Shown: piece after piece, positions 16,030-26,848 of the stretch
Layout: each line of letters begins with the position of its first letter
Numbering within the stretch: position 1 is the stretch's first letter
Origin: Microbacterium sp. M28
GTDB lineage: Bacteria > Actinomycetota > Actinomycetes > Actinomycetales > Microbacteriaceae
DNA length: 64,000 bases
Reading direction: 5' to 3'
NCBI RefSeq assembly: GCF_025836995.1
Contig: NZ_CP107546.1
Location: 1,426,001 to 1,490,000 of the forward strand
The notes under the pieces: model-generated
Seen by the model: only the letters and a program-made list of their open reading frames with translations
What the model was told of the DNA's origin: nothing
The model's database searches: none
Program-made: the position numbers and the translations under genes

Positions 16030-16596
16030 GTGACAGATACTCAGACGAAGCCGACGTCGGCGGGGTTCACCCTGACGACCGGCCGAACCCGCGGATACCA
16101 TCCGGCGGCCGTCGACACGTTCCTCGCCGCGGCCAAGGCGAGCTTCGAGCGCGATGACGATGCGCTGTCCGCGGAGGACGTCCGTCTGGCCTCCTTCCCG
16201 ATGGTGAAGAACGGCTACGCGGTCGCCGAGGTGGATGCCGCACTCGGGCGCATCGAGGATGCCTTCGCCGCTCGTGTCCGCGACCGTGCGGTGCGCGCCG
16301 ACGGCGCGACCGCGTGGGTCGAGCAGGCCAGGAGCGAGGCGCAGGTCATCCTGGATCACCTCGCCCGACCGAAGCTCCACAAGTTCGCTCGGGTCGGCTG
16401 GCTCTCATACGGCTATCGCGCCGAGGAGGTCGACCACGTCGCCCGCCGCATCGTCCGATACCTTCGCGACGGTGATGAGCTCTCGGTCGAGCAGCTGCGT
16501 TCGGCGGCGTTTCGGATGCAGCGAGGCGGCTACCGGGAGGAGCAGGTCGATGCCCTGCTCGACGCGACCATCGAGGTCATGCTCGCGGTTCGCTGA
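16030..16596 (+). CDS. DivIVA-domain-containing protein
   Basis: A protein of about 188 residues built from repeated DivI1A-like motifs: FTLTTGRTRGYHPAAVDTFL, ASFPMVKNGYAVAEVDAAL, FARVGWLSYGYRAEEVDHVA and AAFRMQRGGYREEQVDALLD, each a Gly-Tyr-x(4)-Val-Asp pattern. Full-length DivIVA/Wag31 has such a motif at its N-terminus and organises polar growth; this short protein lacks a long coiled coil, so it may be an accessory factor. Start 16030 is preferred over 16021 because of the upstream -10 box. It lies between cdsA and a cell-wall hydrolase-like gene. Confidence 0.8.
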   Translation: MTDTQTKPTSAGFTLTTGRTRGYHPAAVDTFLAAAKASFERDDDALSAEDVRLASFPMVKNGYAVAEVDAALGRIEDAFAARVRDRAVRADGATAWVEQARSEAQVILDHLARPKLHKFARVGWLSYGYRAEEVDHVARRIVRYLRDGDELSVEQLRSAAFRMQRGGYREEQVDALLDATIEVMLAVR

Positions 16597-16629
16597 GCAT
16601 TCCCATGGTCCGCCCAGCGGGCTCTGGTC

Positions 16630-16635
16630 TAGACT
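16630..16635 (+). promoter_or_regulatory. Candidate -10 box upstream of the transglycosylase-like gene
   Basis: TAGACT lies 9 bases before the GTG at 16645. The predicted leader is two or three bases. Confidence 0.4.
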
Positions 16636-16644
16636 GAGGCTATT

Positions 16645-17367
16645 GTGAGTTCACCCCACGAGTCAGAAGAGATCGTCCCGGCAGCCGGCCACGGCCGCTC
16701 CGACATCCTCTCCACGGACAGGCGCGCGGCGAGCAGCCGTGCGCGGTGGTCGCGTCGACGCGGTGTCGCAGCCACGCTCGCATCGCTCGCCGTCGTCGGA
16801 TTCGCAGCGGCGATCGTCGCCCCGACCGGGTTCGCCCTGGCCGACCCCGTGGATGCGGCGCAGGCCCAGACGACGGTGTACTCACTGGCGGCCGAGGACT
16901 CGCAGGATCTGCGTGTGACGGTCGAGGGCACGGCGTTCGCTCCCGTCGATCGCGGCACCTATGAGGTCTACATCAAGCCGAAGCCCACGCCGACGCCGAC
17001 TCCGAAGCCGGCCTCGTCCGGCTCCTCCAGCAGCGGCAGCGGCAGCGGCAGCGGCAGCGGCAGCGGCAGCCGACCGCAGTACACCGGCGGCGGATCGCCG
17101 GCCGAGTGGATGGCGGCAGCAGGCATCGCCCAGAGCGACTGGGGCTACGTCGACTACATCGTCTCCAAGGAGAGCGGCTGGAACCCGAACGCGACCAACA
17201 AGTCGTCCGGCGCCTGCGGTCTCGTCCAGGCTCTTCCCTGCAGCAAGGTTCCCGGCAACGGCTACGACCCGGTCGACAACCTCCGCTGGGGCAACGGCTA
17301 CGCCATCGGCCGCTACGGCAGCTGGGCGAGCGCGTACAACTTCTGGCGGAGCAACCACTGGTGGTGA
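16645..17367 (+). CDS. Secreted transglycosylase-like (SLT fold) protein
   Basis: A 240-residue exported protein. A cytoplasmic Arg-rich stretch precedes a hydrophobic export segment (VAATLASLAVVGFAAAIVAPTGFALA, about residues 40-65). Then come a small domain, a Pro-Thr-Lys linker, a Gly-Ser repeat, and a C-terminal lysozyme-like domain of about 85 residues. The likely catalytic Glu is in YIVSKESGWNPNATN, followed by SGACGLVQALPCSK, whose two Cys may form a disulfide. It probably cuts or remodels peptidoglycan. GTG start with almost no leader. Confidence 0.86.
   Translation: MSSPHESEEIVPAAGHGRSDILSTDRRAASSRARWSRRRGVAATLASLAVVGFAAAIVAPTGFALADPVDAAQAQTTVYSLAAEDSQDLRVTVEGTAFAPVDRGTYEVYIKPKPTPTPTPKPASSGSSSSGSGSGSGSGSGSRPQYTGGGSPAEWMAAAGIAQSDWGYVDYIVSKESGWNPNATNKSSGACGLVQALPCSKVPGNGYDPVDNLRWGNGYAIGRYGSWASAYNFWRSNHWW
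17035..17070 (+). repeat. (GGCAGC)6 tandem repeat encoding a Gly-Ser linker
   Basis: Six perfect copies of GGCAGC in frame inside the transglycosylase-like gene, giving a Gly-Ser run. Copy number could vary by slippage without breaking the frame. Confidence 0.95.
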
Positions 17368-17379
17368 CCTCGCTCCGCC

Positions 17380-17667
17380 ATGCCCCGATCCCGTAAACGA
17401 CGTCCGGAGCGCTCCACCACCGAGGACTCCTTCGATCGCCTCCTCGCGGGGTGGAAGCGCACCGAGACCCGGCGTGGCCGGGAATGGGTCGTACAGCCCG
17501 TTTCGGCGCTCCAGGCGCAGAAGGAGTACATCTGCCCTGGGTGCGCGCTGACCGTCGTCCCCGGAACCGCGCATCTGGTGACCTGGCGTGCGGACGGCGT
17601 CCTCGGCGATGCCGCGGATCTGGCCGCGCGCAGGCACTGGCACACGCACTGCTGGCGGCTCGGATGA
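17380..17667 (+). CDS. Small zinc-site-like protein of unknown function
   Basis: A 95-residue basic protein. The N-terminus is Arg/Lys rich; the second half has YICPGC and, further on, HWHTHC, a CxxC plus HxHxxC arrangement that could bind zinc. Similar actinobacterial proteins are sometimes labelled ATP/GTP-binding, but I see no nucleotide-binding motif. It begins 12 bases after the transglycosylase gene and its stop overlaps the ATG of the hydrolase that follows, so it is probably translated together with that hydrolase. Function unknown. Confidence 0.78.
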   Translation: MPRSRKRRPERSTTEDSFDRLLAGWKRTETRRGREWVVQPVSALQAQKEYICPGCALTVVPGTAHLVTWRADGVLGDAADLAARRHWHTHCWRLG

Positions 17668-18380
17668 GCATCGAGATCCGCGGGCCGCTGAATCTGCCGG
17701 CGCTCCGAGAGGATGTCGAACTGCGCACCGCGGACGGGCTCAGACTGGTGGGCGAGTTGGCGATGCCCGTCGAGCGTCCCCCGGTCGCGACGCTCGTCAC
17801 GCTGCATCCTCTTCCGACCGCCGGCGGGTGCATGGACTCCCACATCATCCGCAAGACCGCTTCGCGGTTGCCGGCCCTCGCCGATCTCGCCGTCCTGCGG
17901 TTCAACACGCGCGGCACGTCGTCGCCACGAGGCACGAGCGACGGGACGTTCGACGGCGGCGGGGGCGAGCGCCTGGACGTCGCGGCGGCCATGGACTTCG
18001 TGCATGAGCGGGGACTGCCGACGCCGTGGTTGCTCGGCTGGTCATTCGGGACCGATCTCGCGGTGAAGTACGGTCTCGAGCACGATGTCGTCGGAGCCAT
18101 CCTCCTGTCGCCTCCGCTGCACCGCGCGAGTGCCGCAGAGGTCGCGGCCTGGGCGGGCGACCCGCGTCGGGTGATCGCCCTGATCCCCGAACTGGACGAC
18201 TATCTGCCGCCTGAGCGGGCGCGCGAAGGCTTCGCCTCGATCCCGGATGCGGTACTGATCGAGGTCGAGGGGGGCAGGCATCTGTGGGTGGGGGAGAGTC
18301 AGACCCGCCGGGTGATGACCGAGATCGTCGCGGCGGTCAACCCGCAGGCACTGCCCCTACCGACCGTGTGGTCCTCCTGA
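17664..18380 (+). CDS. Alpha/beta hydrolase
   Basis: A 238-residue alpha/beta hydrolase. The strand after the N-terminal beta sheet reads VATLVTLHPLPTAGGCMDSHI; the nucleophile elbow is GWSFGT (Ser); the late His is probably in EGGRHLWVGE, and an Asp is likely in ELDDYL. The fold resembles the short-chain dienelactone hydrolase/YpfH type, so an esterase activity is plausible, but the substrate is unknown. The ATG overlaps the previous stop by 4 bases. It converges with the AI-2E permease gene 7 bases away. Confidence 0.85.
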   Translation: MSIEIRGPLNLPALREDVELRTADGLRLVGELAMPVERPPVATLVTLHPLPTAGGCMDSHIIRKTASRLPALADLAVLRFNTRGTSSPRGTSDGTFDGGGGERLDVAAAMDFVHERGLPTPWLLGWSFGTDLAVKYGLEHDVVGAILLSPPLHRASAAEVAAWAGDPRRVIALIPELDDYLPPERAREGFASIPDAVLIEVEGGRHLWVGESQTRRVMTEIVAAVNPQALPLPTVWSS

Positions 18381-18386
18381 CGCGGA

Positions 18387-19439
18387 TCACCGTTCGTTCA
18401 TCCGGGGGATGACCACCTGTCGGTAGATGATCAGGATGCTCGCGGCCACCGGGATCGCGATGAGCGCACCGAGCAGGCCCAGCAGCGAGCCGCCGGCGAG
18501 GGCTGCGACGACGACGACCGCTCCGGGTACCGAGACGGCGCGGCTCATGATGCGCGGGGAAATGACGTACGCCTCGATCTGCATGTAGATGAGGTAGTAG
18601 ATGCCGGCGGCGAGAGCCGTCGCGGGGGAACCCAGTCCCGGGATCAGGCACGCGAGCACGATGATGGTCGAGCCGGTGAGGGTTCCCACGAGGGGAATGA
18701 GCGAGAAGAAGAAGGCGACGACGGCGAGGACGGCGGGGAACGGTGCCTGGATGATCGAGAGGTAGATCGCACTCAGCACGCCGTTGATGACGCCGAGCGA
18801 CACCTGCCCCATGACGTAGTAGCCGACGGAATCGGTGATCTGGTCGGCGAGATCGATGAAGCGCGGTCGCTTGGATGCCGGCACGAGCTGGTACACGGCG
18901 CGCTTGAGCGACGGCGTCGACGCCGTGAGGTAGATCGTCAGGATCAGGACGATGAAGGCGCCGAAGAGCCCGTTGACGACCGTGAGGCTCGCATTGATCA
19001 CGCCACCGGTGATGCTGCCGACGTTGGCGAGGAGCCAGTCCTGGGCCTCGGTGAGCACGCGATCGATGTCCAGAGCCGGGAAGATGCCGCCCAGCCACGT
19101 CCGAAGATCCGCCCAGATGTCGTTGCTGCTCTGCACGAGCTCGGTGATCTGCTCGACCAGCTGGGTCACCTGGGAGATGATGATCGGCAGCACGATGAGG
19201 ACGATGCCGGTGAACACGCCCAGCACGGCCACGATGGTGACCAGTACGGCGAGCCAGCGGGGCAGCTTCTGACGCTCGAGCCACGAGATGAGCGGATCCA
19301 GGCCCAGGCTGATGAACAGGGCGGTCCCGAGGTAGAGCAGCACGGTGGACAGCGTCTGCACGCTTCCGATGAGAAGGATGCCGAGCCCCACCCCGAGGGT
19401 CGCGACCAAAGCCGTTCGGAACGGATTGTGCAGCTTCAT
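18387..19439 (-). CDS. AI-2E family transporter (PF01594-type permease)
   Basis: A 350-residue membrane protein with about eight hydrophobic segments in the family pattern: an N-terminal pair, VLLYLGTALFISLGLDPLISWLERQKLPRWLAVL, a soluble stretch of about 100 residues, and ADQITDSVGYYVMGQVSLGVINGVL followed by four more helices. Members are annotated as AI-2 exporters or Na+/H+ antiporters; the substrate cannot be inferred. The ATG at 19439 has a GAGGAG site; an upstream in-frame extension overlaps the promoter region and is unlikely. Confidence 0.9.
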   Translation of the reverse strand: MKLHNPFRTALVATLGVGLGILLIGSVQTLSTVLLYLGTALFISLGLDPLISWLERQKLPRWLAVLVTIVAVLGVFTGIVLIVLPIIISQVTQLVEQITELVQSSNDIWADLRTWLGGIFPALDIDRVLTEAQDWLLANVGSITGGVINASLTVVNGLFGAFIVLILTIYLTASTPSLKRAVYQLVPASKRPRFIDLADQITDSVGYYVMGQVSLGVINGVLSAIYLSIIQAPFPAVLAVVAFFFSLIPLVGTLTGSTIIVLACLIPGLGSPATALAAGIYYLIYMQIEAYVISPRIMSRAVSVPGAVVVVAALAGGSLLGLLGALIAIPVAASILIIYRQVVIPRMNER

Positions 19440-19531
19440 GTCGGCTCCTCGCAGGACAGGTGACGCCAGCGTATCCAGTGGACGGCGGCCGGCGACGCAG
19501 ACGTGCCGAGCGCCTCCAGGGTGATCCGCCT

Positions 19532-19561
19532 GGGACAACACTCAGGTGATTTCGCTAGTCT
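19532..19561 (+). promoter_or_regulatory. Promoter of the 637-residue envelope protein gene
   Basis: GGGACA at 19532-19537 and TAGTCT at 19556-19561 are separated by 18 bases. The transcript would have a leader of about 49 bases with a clear AAGGAG ribosome site before the GTG at 19617. Confidence 0.5.
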
Positions 19562-19616
19562 GAAACGTCGAGCGATGATCCGGCCCCCTTTCCGGATCAC
19601 GTAAGGAGAACTTTTC

Positions 19617-21530
19617 GTGCGATTCGTATGGGCCGTCGTGGCCTTCGTCCTGGCCACGCTCCTGATCGGTGCGGGTATCGCTCAGCGCACCCTCTTCATG
19701 GGTCCGTCCAGCGAGGAGCTCGTCCTGGAGACCTCGCAGCCCGAGCCCTACACGCTGATCGATGGCGCGGTGCTGCGCACGCAGCCGGGGCTCCAGAGCC
19801 TCATCATCCGCGGCGACGGCGAGCTGTTCGCGGCCTACGGCCGCACGGCCGACATGGAGGCGTGGCTCTCGGACGCCACGTACAACTCGATCACGCTGAA
19901 AGAGGACGGCACGCCCGAGACCACGGTCGTCGAGCCGGAGCTCGCCGAGGACGAGGAATCGACTGAGGAGCCGACGCCGGCACCGACCGAGGAGCCGGCA
20001 GAACCCGCGGCCGGCCGGAACCCGGCAGGCTCGGACCTGTGGCTGGACTCGTTCACGGAGCAGGACCAGATCATCACCGACATGCAGCTGCCCGAGGGCA
20101 CGAGCATCCTGATCGCACGCGACGGCACGGAGCCGGCACCCGACGACATCGTGGTGTCCTGGCCACTGGACAACTCCACGCCACTGGCCGGCCCGCTGAT
20201 GGCCACCGGAGGTCTGATGCTCGCGATCGGGGTGGTGCTCTACATCCTCGGCATCCGCCACCAGCGCCGTGGCCGTGGGCCGCGCCGCAAGGGGCTCGGT
20301 CCGATGCCGCCGACCGAGCCGATCGACGTCGCGATCGACAGGGCGCCCGAGCGGGAGGCCATCGAACCGGCACCCGCCTCGGACGCCGAGGCCGGCGCCC
20401 CGTCCGATGCCGACTCCGAGGCGACCGGCGCCACGGAGCAGAACGGGACGACCAAGCGGGTCGCGGTGACGCGTCGACGTCTTGCGATCCCCGCACTGGC
20501 CCTCGTCGCCGCGCTCGCGACGGGTTGCTCCGCTGACTCCTGGCCGCAGTTCGGCGCGGAGACGGCGACGCCGTCGCCGACGCCGACCGTCATCGCCCCG
20601 GAGAACCAGAAGCCGCCCGCCGTGACCGAGGCCCAGGCCGCACGCATCCTGCAGAACGTGTCCGAGACGGTCGCGCAGGCGGACACCGATCTCGACATCG
20701 ATCTCGCGGCGACGCGACTCGACGGTGCGGCGCTGACCGCCCGCCGCACGGACTACAAGCTGCGCGGCGCCATCGCGGATCGCCCGGTGCCGGCCGTCAT
20801 CCCGACAGACAAGGTCGAGATCCTGCTGCCGCAGGCCACCGACGCGTGGCCGCGCACCGTGCTGATGCTCTCGAAGAGCGACGCCGACGACTCGGCGGCG
20901 CCGGTGATCCTCACCATGACGCAGCAGGACCCGTGGTCCGACTACAAGGTGTCCTACCTCGCCGACATGCAGGCATCCGTCGAGCTGCCCGAGCTCGCTC
21001 CGCCGTGGGCGGGGACGACGCTCGTTCCGCCGGACACGACGTTCCTCGCGCTGGCGCCGACCGAACTGGCCGCCGCGTTCTCGGACGTCGTCGACGCCGG
21101 TGACAAGAGCGCATCGTACGACCTGTTCGACGACGGCACCCACGAGTTGGCGGCGAAGATCCAGACCAGCCGTCAGTCCGTCGTCGACAATCTCGCCGCG
21201 AAGCAGTCCGCGGAGACGGCGAAGGCGGCGTTCGGCATGGACCCGGCCACGGACCAGCCGGTCTCGATGGCGACGCTCGACAGCGGTGCGATCGTCGCGG
21301 TCTCCGTGCTGGACAGCGAGACCATCACACCGACCTCGGCGGACGCCGTGATCAAGTTCGGCGAGGACCCCGTGGCCAAGGCACTCACCGGCGTGGATCA
21401 GTCAGCCAAGGGCGTGAAGACGACGTACAGCATGCAGCTGTTCTTCTCGGTGCCCACGCAGGTGTCCGGTGAGCAGATCCGCCTGCTGGCCGTGCACCAG
21501 GACGTTCTCAACGTGGAAGTGATCAAATGA
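19617..21530 (+). CDS. Large membrane protein with an internal lipobox-like segment, unknown function
   Basis: A 637-residue protein I cannot assign. An N-terminal helix (FVWAVVAFVLATLLIGAGIA) leads to an exported region with an acidic Pro/Glu-rich linker at residues 110-140. A second helix lies at 190-213 (GPLMATGGLMLAIGVVLYILGI), then a basic and Asp/Glu-rich stretch that should be cytoplasmic. At 286-304 a hydrophobic run ends ALVAALATGC, resembling a lipoprotein lipobox with Cys304, followed by an export-type domain to the end. The layout looks like a membrane protein fused to a lipoprotein. The thioredoxin-TPR gene overlaps its stop by 4 bases. Confidence 0.75.
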   Translation: MRFVWAVVAFVLATLLIGAGIAQRTLFMGPSSEELVLETSQPEPYTLIDGAVLRTQPGLQSLIIRGDGELFAAYGRTADMEAWLSDATYNSITLKEDGTPETTVVEPELAEDEESTEEPTPAPTEEPAEPAAGRNPAGSDLWLDSFTEQDQIITDMQLPEGTSILIARDGTEPAPDDIVVSWPLDNSTPLAGPLMATGGLMLAIGVVLYILGIRHQRRGRGPRRKGLGPMPPTEPIDVAIDRAPEREAIEPAPASDAEAGAPSDADSEATGATEQNGTTKRVAVTRRRLAIPALALVAALATGCSADSWPQFGAETATPSPTPTVIAPENQKPPAVTEAQAARILQNVSETVAQADTDLDIDLAATRLDGAALTARRTDYKLRGAIADRPVPAVIPTDKVEILLPQATDAWPRTVLMLSKSDADDSAAPVILTMTQQDPWSDYKVSYLADMQASVELPELAPPWAGTTLVPPDTTFLALAPTELAAAFSDVVDAGDKSASYDLFDDGTHELAAKIQTSRQSVVDNLAAKQSAETAKAAFGMDPATDQPVSMATLDSGAIVAVSVLDSETITPTSADAVIKFGEDPVAKALTGVDQSAKGVKTTYSMQLFFSVPTQVSGEQIRLLAVHQDVLNVEVIK

Positions 21531-22468
21531 CCGATATCTCACCTGCCGCCCTGCGCGGCGCTGTCGACCTCTCCGCCCTGCGCAACCGTCCGTCCCCGTC
21601 CGCGGCGCCAGCGGGATCCGCCGCGCAGCCGGACAGCGCCGTCGCCTCCGGCGCGCTCATCCGCGACATCACGGATGAGACGTTCGGTGAGGTGCTCGAG
21701 CTGTCCCGTACGGTTCCGGTGGTCGTCGACCTGTGGGCCGAGTGGTGCGGCCCGTGCAAGCAGCTGAGTCCGATCCTCGAGAAGATCACTCAGGAGCTCG
21801 CCGGGCGCGTCGTGCTCGCCAAGGTGGACGTCGACGCGAACCCGCAACTGGCACAGGGCTTCCGCGCCCAGTCGATCCCGATGGTGGTCGCGCTGGTCGC
21901 CGGGCAGCCGGTGCCGATGTTCAACGGCGCCGTTCCGGAGGAGCAGGTGCGTCAGGTGTTCGAGCAGCTCCTGCAGCTCGCGGCTCAGAACGGTGTGACC
22001 GGAACGCTGCCCGTCGGCGAGCGGAAGCCGGAGGAGCCAGTCGAAGAGGCCCCGCTGCCGCCGCTGCACGCGGAGGCGTTCGCTGCGATCGAGAACGGCG
22101 ACTACGCGGGTGCCGTCCGCGCGTACGAGAAGGCCCTGGCGGAGAACCCGCGGGACGAGGATGCACGAGCGGGCCTCGGACAGGTGCGCCTGCTCGACCG
22201 CGTGCAGGGCCTCGATCTCCAGCAGGCGCGCGCGGCGGCCGCCGCCGCGCCGCAGGACCTCGATGCGCAGTTCGCCGTCGCGGACCTCGACATCGCCGGC
22301 GGCCACGTCGAGGACGCCTTCGGACGCCTGCTCGATCTGTTCGCGGCTGTCGGGACGGACGAGCGGACCGCGGTGCGCGAGCGCCTTGTCGAGCTGTTCG
22401 GTCTGATCGGTGCTGACGACCCGCGTGTGATCAGCGCCCGCACCCGGCTGTCGTCGCTACTGTTCTGA
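21527..22468 (+). CDS. Thioredoxin-TPR protein (CnoX/YbbN-like)
   Basis: A 313-residue cytoplasmic protein. After an unstructured Ala/Pro-rich N-terminus of about 40 residues comes a thioredoxin domain with the active site WAEWCGPCKQ (Cys74 and Cys77); the second half has TPR-like helices (AFAAIENGDYAGAVRAYEKALAENPRDEDARAGL). E. coli YbbN/CnoX is a chaperone-redoxin that hands clients to folding machines, although its motif is not CGPC; here the redox Cys pair is intact. ATGA overlap with the envelope gene implies coupled synthesis. Confidence 0.9.
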   Translation: MTDISPAALRGAVDLSALRNRPSPSAAPAGSAAQPDSAVASGALIRDITDETFGEVLELSRTVPVVVDLWAEWCGPCKQLSPILEKITQELAGRVVLAKVDVDANPQLAQGFRAQSIPMVVALVAGQPVPMFNGAVPEEQVRQVFEQLLQLAAQNGVTGTLPVGERKPEEPVEEAPLPPLHAEAFAAIENGDYAGAVRAYEKALAENPRDEDARAGLGQVRLLDRVQGLDLQQARAAAAAAPQDLDAQFAVADLDIAGGHVEDAFGRLLDLFAAVGTDERTAVRERLVELFGLIGADDPRVISARTRLSSLLF

Positions 22469-22473
22469 GCTTC

Positions 22474-22490
22474 GCCGGATTCTCTCCGGC
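22474..22490. terminator. Short hairpin between convergent genes
   Basis: GCCGGA and TCCGGC (6-base-pair stem, 5-base loop) lie between the thioredoxin-TPR stop and the glgB stop. It may end both transcripts, but there is no T-run on either side. Confidence 0.35.
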
Positions 22491-22511
22491 AAGACCCGTG
22501 GCGGCGGCCGC

Positions 22512-24715
22512 TCAGCCGTGCGACACGGTAGGCACGTGCGGTTCCGGCTGGTGACGCAGCCACAACGTCGACAGCGCCGGAACGGTGACGGCCGCCACGG
22601 GAGCCGCACCGTCCTGCTCCGAGCGGGCGATGACCATGCCGAGGTTCCCGACGTCGTGGCCGCCGAAGGCCGCGGCATCCGTGTTCAGCACCTCCTGCCA
22701 CACGCCTTCGACGCTGAACGTCAGCGGCAGGGCCGTCCGGGTCGTGCCGCTGAAGTTGCTGATGACCACCAGTCGGCCGCCGTGCGCGTCGCGCCGCTCG
22801 AAGGCGATGACGTTCGGGTCCCAGGTCGGACCGCCCATCCGCGTGAACGAGGAGGCATCCCCGTCCCGCTCCCACAGCGGTGACTGGGCGCGGTAGGTGG
22901 TGTTCAGGGAGCCGACGAAGTCCATCAGCCGGCGGTGCGCTGGTTGGTCGAGCAGCCACCAGTCCAGCTCCCGCGATTCTGACCACTCGGCGAGCTGGCC
23001 GAACTCCTGTCCCATGAACAGCAGGTTCTTCCCGGGGTGGCCCCACATGTAGCCCAGATACGCGCGGGCGTTCGCGAGCTGGTGCGCGTGGTCACCGGGC
23101 ATCTTCGCGACCAGACTCCGCTTGCCGTGGACGACCTCGTCATGACTGATCGGGAGGACGTAGTTCTCTCCGAACGCGTAGACGAATGAGAAGGTCATCT
23201 CGCCTTCGTGGTGCGACCGGTGCACCGGGTCCCGCTGGATGTAGACGAGCGAGTCGTTCATCCATCCCATGTTCCACTTGAACCCGAATCCGAGACCGGC
23301 GTGGTCGGTCGGCGCCGTGACGCCGGGGAAGCTCGTCGATTCCTCGGCGATCATGACGATCCCGGGGTGCAGGCGGTAAGCGGTGGCATTCGCCTCCTGC
23401 AGGAATCGGATCGCCTCGAGGTTCTCGCGGCCGCCGTGGATGTTCGGCTCCCACTCGCCGTCCTTGCGCGAGTAGTCCAGGTAGAGCATGGATGCGACGG
23501 CATCCACACGGAGGCCGTCGATGTGGAACTGCTCGAGCCAGTACAGCGCGTTGGCGACGAGGAAGCCGCGGACCTCGGGGCGGCCGTAGTCGAAGATCAG
23601 CGTGCCCCAGTCCTGGTGCTCGCCGCGACGCGGGTCGGCGTGCTCGTACAGCGGCTCGCCGTCGAAGCGGGCCAGGGCGAACGCGTCCTTCGGGAAGTGA
23701 CCGGGAACCCAGTCGAGGATGACGCCGATGCCGGCGCCGTGCAGACGATCGATGAGATGACGCAGATCGTCGGGGGAGCCGAAGCGGCTGGTCGGCGCGT
23801 AGTAGCCGCTGATCTGATAGCCCCAGGAACCGCCGAACGGATGCTCCGCGACCGGCATGAACTCGACGTGCGTGAAGCCCGTCGCCTTGACGTGTTCGAT
23901 GAGCGCATCCGCCATCTTGCGGTAGCCGAGCCCGTGCCGCCACGAGCCCAGGTGGACTTCGTAGACCGACATCGGCTGGGCGACGGCGTGCGTGGCGGCG
24001 CGACGCGTCATCCAGGCGCCGTCCTGCCAGACGTATGCGGACGCCGTCACGACGGATGCCGTCTCGGGCGGTGTCTGCGCGGCCTGCGCCATGGGGTCGG
24101 CCTTCAGGACCCAGTGGCCGTCGCGCGTGAGTATCTCGTACTTGTAGCGGGTGCCGATCGTGACATCGGGGATGAAGATCTCCCAGACACCGCTCGAGCC
24201 CAGCGACCGCATCGGATGCCCTGATCCGTCCCACCCGTTGTGATCGCCGACCACGCGCACGGCCCTGGCATTCGGCGCCCACACGGCGAATGCGGTACCG
24301 AGCTCGGAGCCGTGCGCCATCGGATGCGCACCGAGGACCTCCCACAACCGTTCGTGGCGCCCCTCCGCGATGAGGTGCAGGTCCATGTCGCCCAGGGTCG
24401 GGAGATGCCGGTACGGGTCGCCGGCGAAGATCTCGTCGTCATCGCCGTAGGCCGTGGCGACGCGGTAGGCGACCGGTGGACCGTCGTGCCGCGCCTCCCA
24501 TATGCCGTGAGCGACATGGGAGAGCGCCAGGCGGCGTCCGTCGGCGAACACGAGAGTCACCTCGTCCGCGAGCGGGCGCCGCACTCGGACGGTCGTGTGC
24601 GTCCGTCCTGCGGCATCCGTCACCGGATGCGCGCCGAGCACGTCATGCGGTGCGTGGTGCGCGCCTGCCGCGATCTGCGCCCAGCCCTCGGCCTCGGTGA
24701 CGTCCTCGACGTAGC

Positions 24716-24719
<4 letters not shown>
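22512..24719 (-). CDS. glgB: 1,4-alpha-glucan branching enzyme
   Basis: A 735-residue GH13 branching enzyme that makes alpha-1,6 branches in glycogen-type glucans. An N-terminal CBM48 region (PNARAVRVVGDHNGWDG) precedes the catalytic barrel, with motif I VILDWVPGHFP, the nucleophile Asp in DGLRVDAVASML, the acid/base Glu in MIAEEST and the late HDEVVHGKRS. The ATG at 24719 is chosen; it overlaps the glgE stop by 4 bases, so the two are translationally coupled. An upstream in-frame extension lies within glgE. It is the last gene of the glgX-glgE-glgB operon. Confidence 0.96.
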
Positions 24720-26788
<2,069 letters not shown>

Positions 26789-26848
26789 GTCCCGAATCTA
26801 CCGCCCCAGCGGTCGGCGTGACACCCGCCCGTGACGCGGCGTCTCGAG

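Noticed and set aside
17035..17070. Possible CRISPR-like short repeat
   Set aside because: It is a perfect in-frame hexamer repeat coding for Gly-Ser, without spacers.
19542..21143. A 533-codon open frame antisense to the envelope protein gene
   Set aside because: Very Arg/Gly/Val-rich, no family motif, no ribosome site; it is a shadow of high third-position GC on the coding strand.
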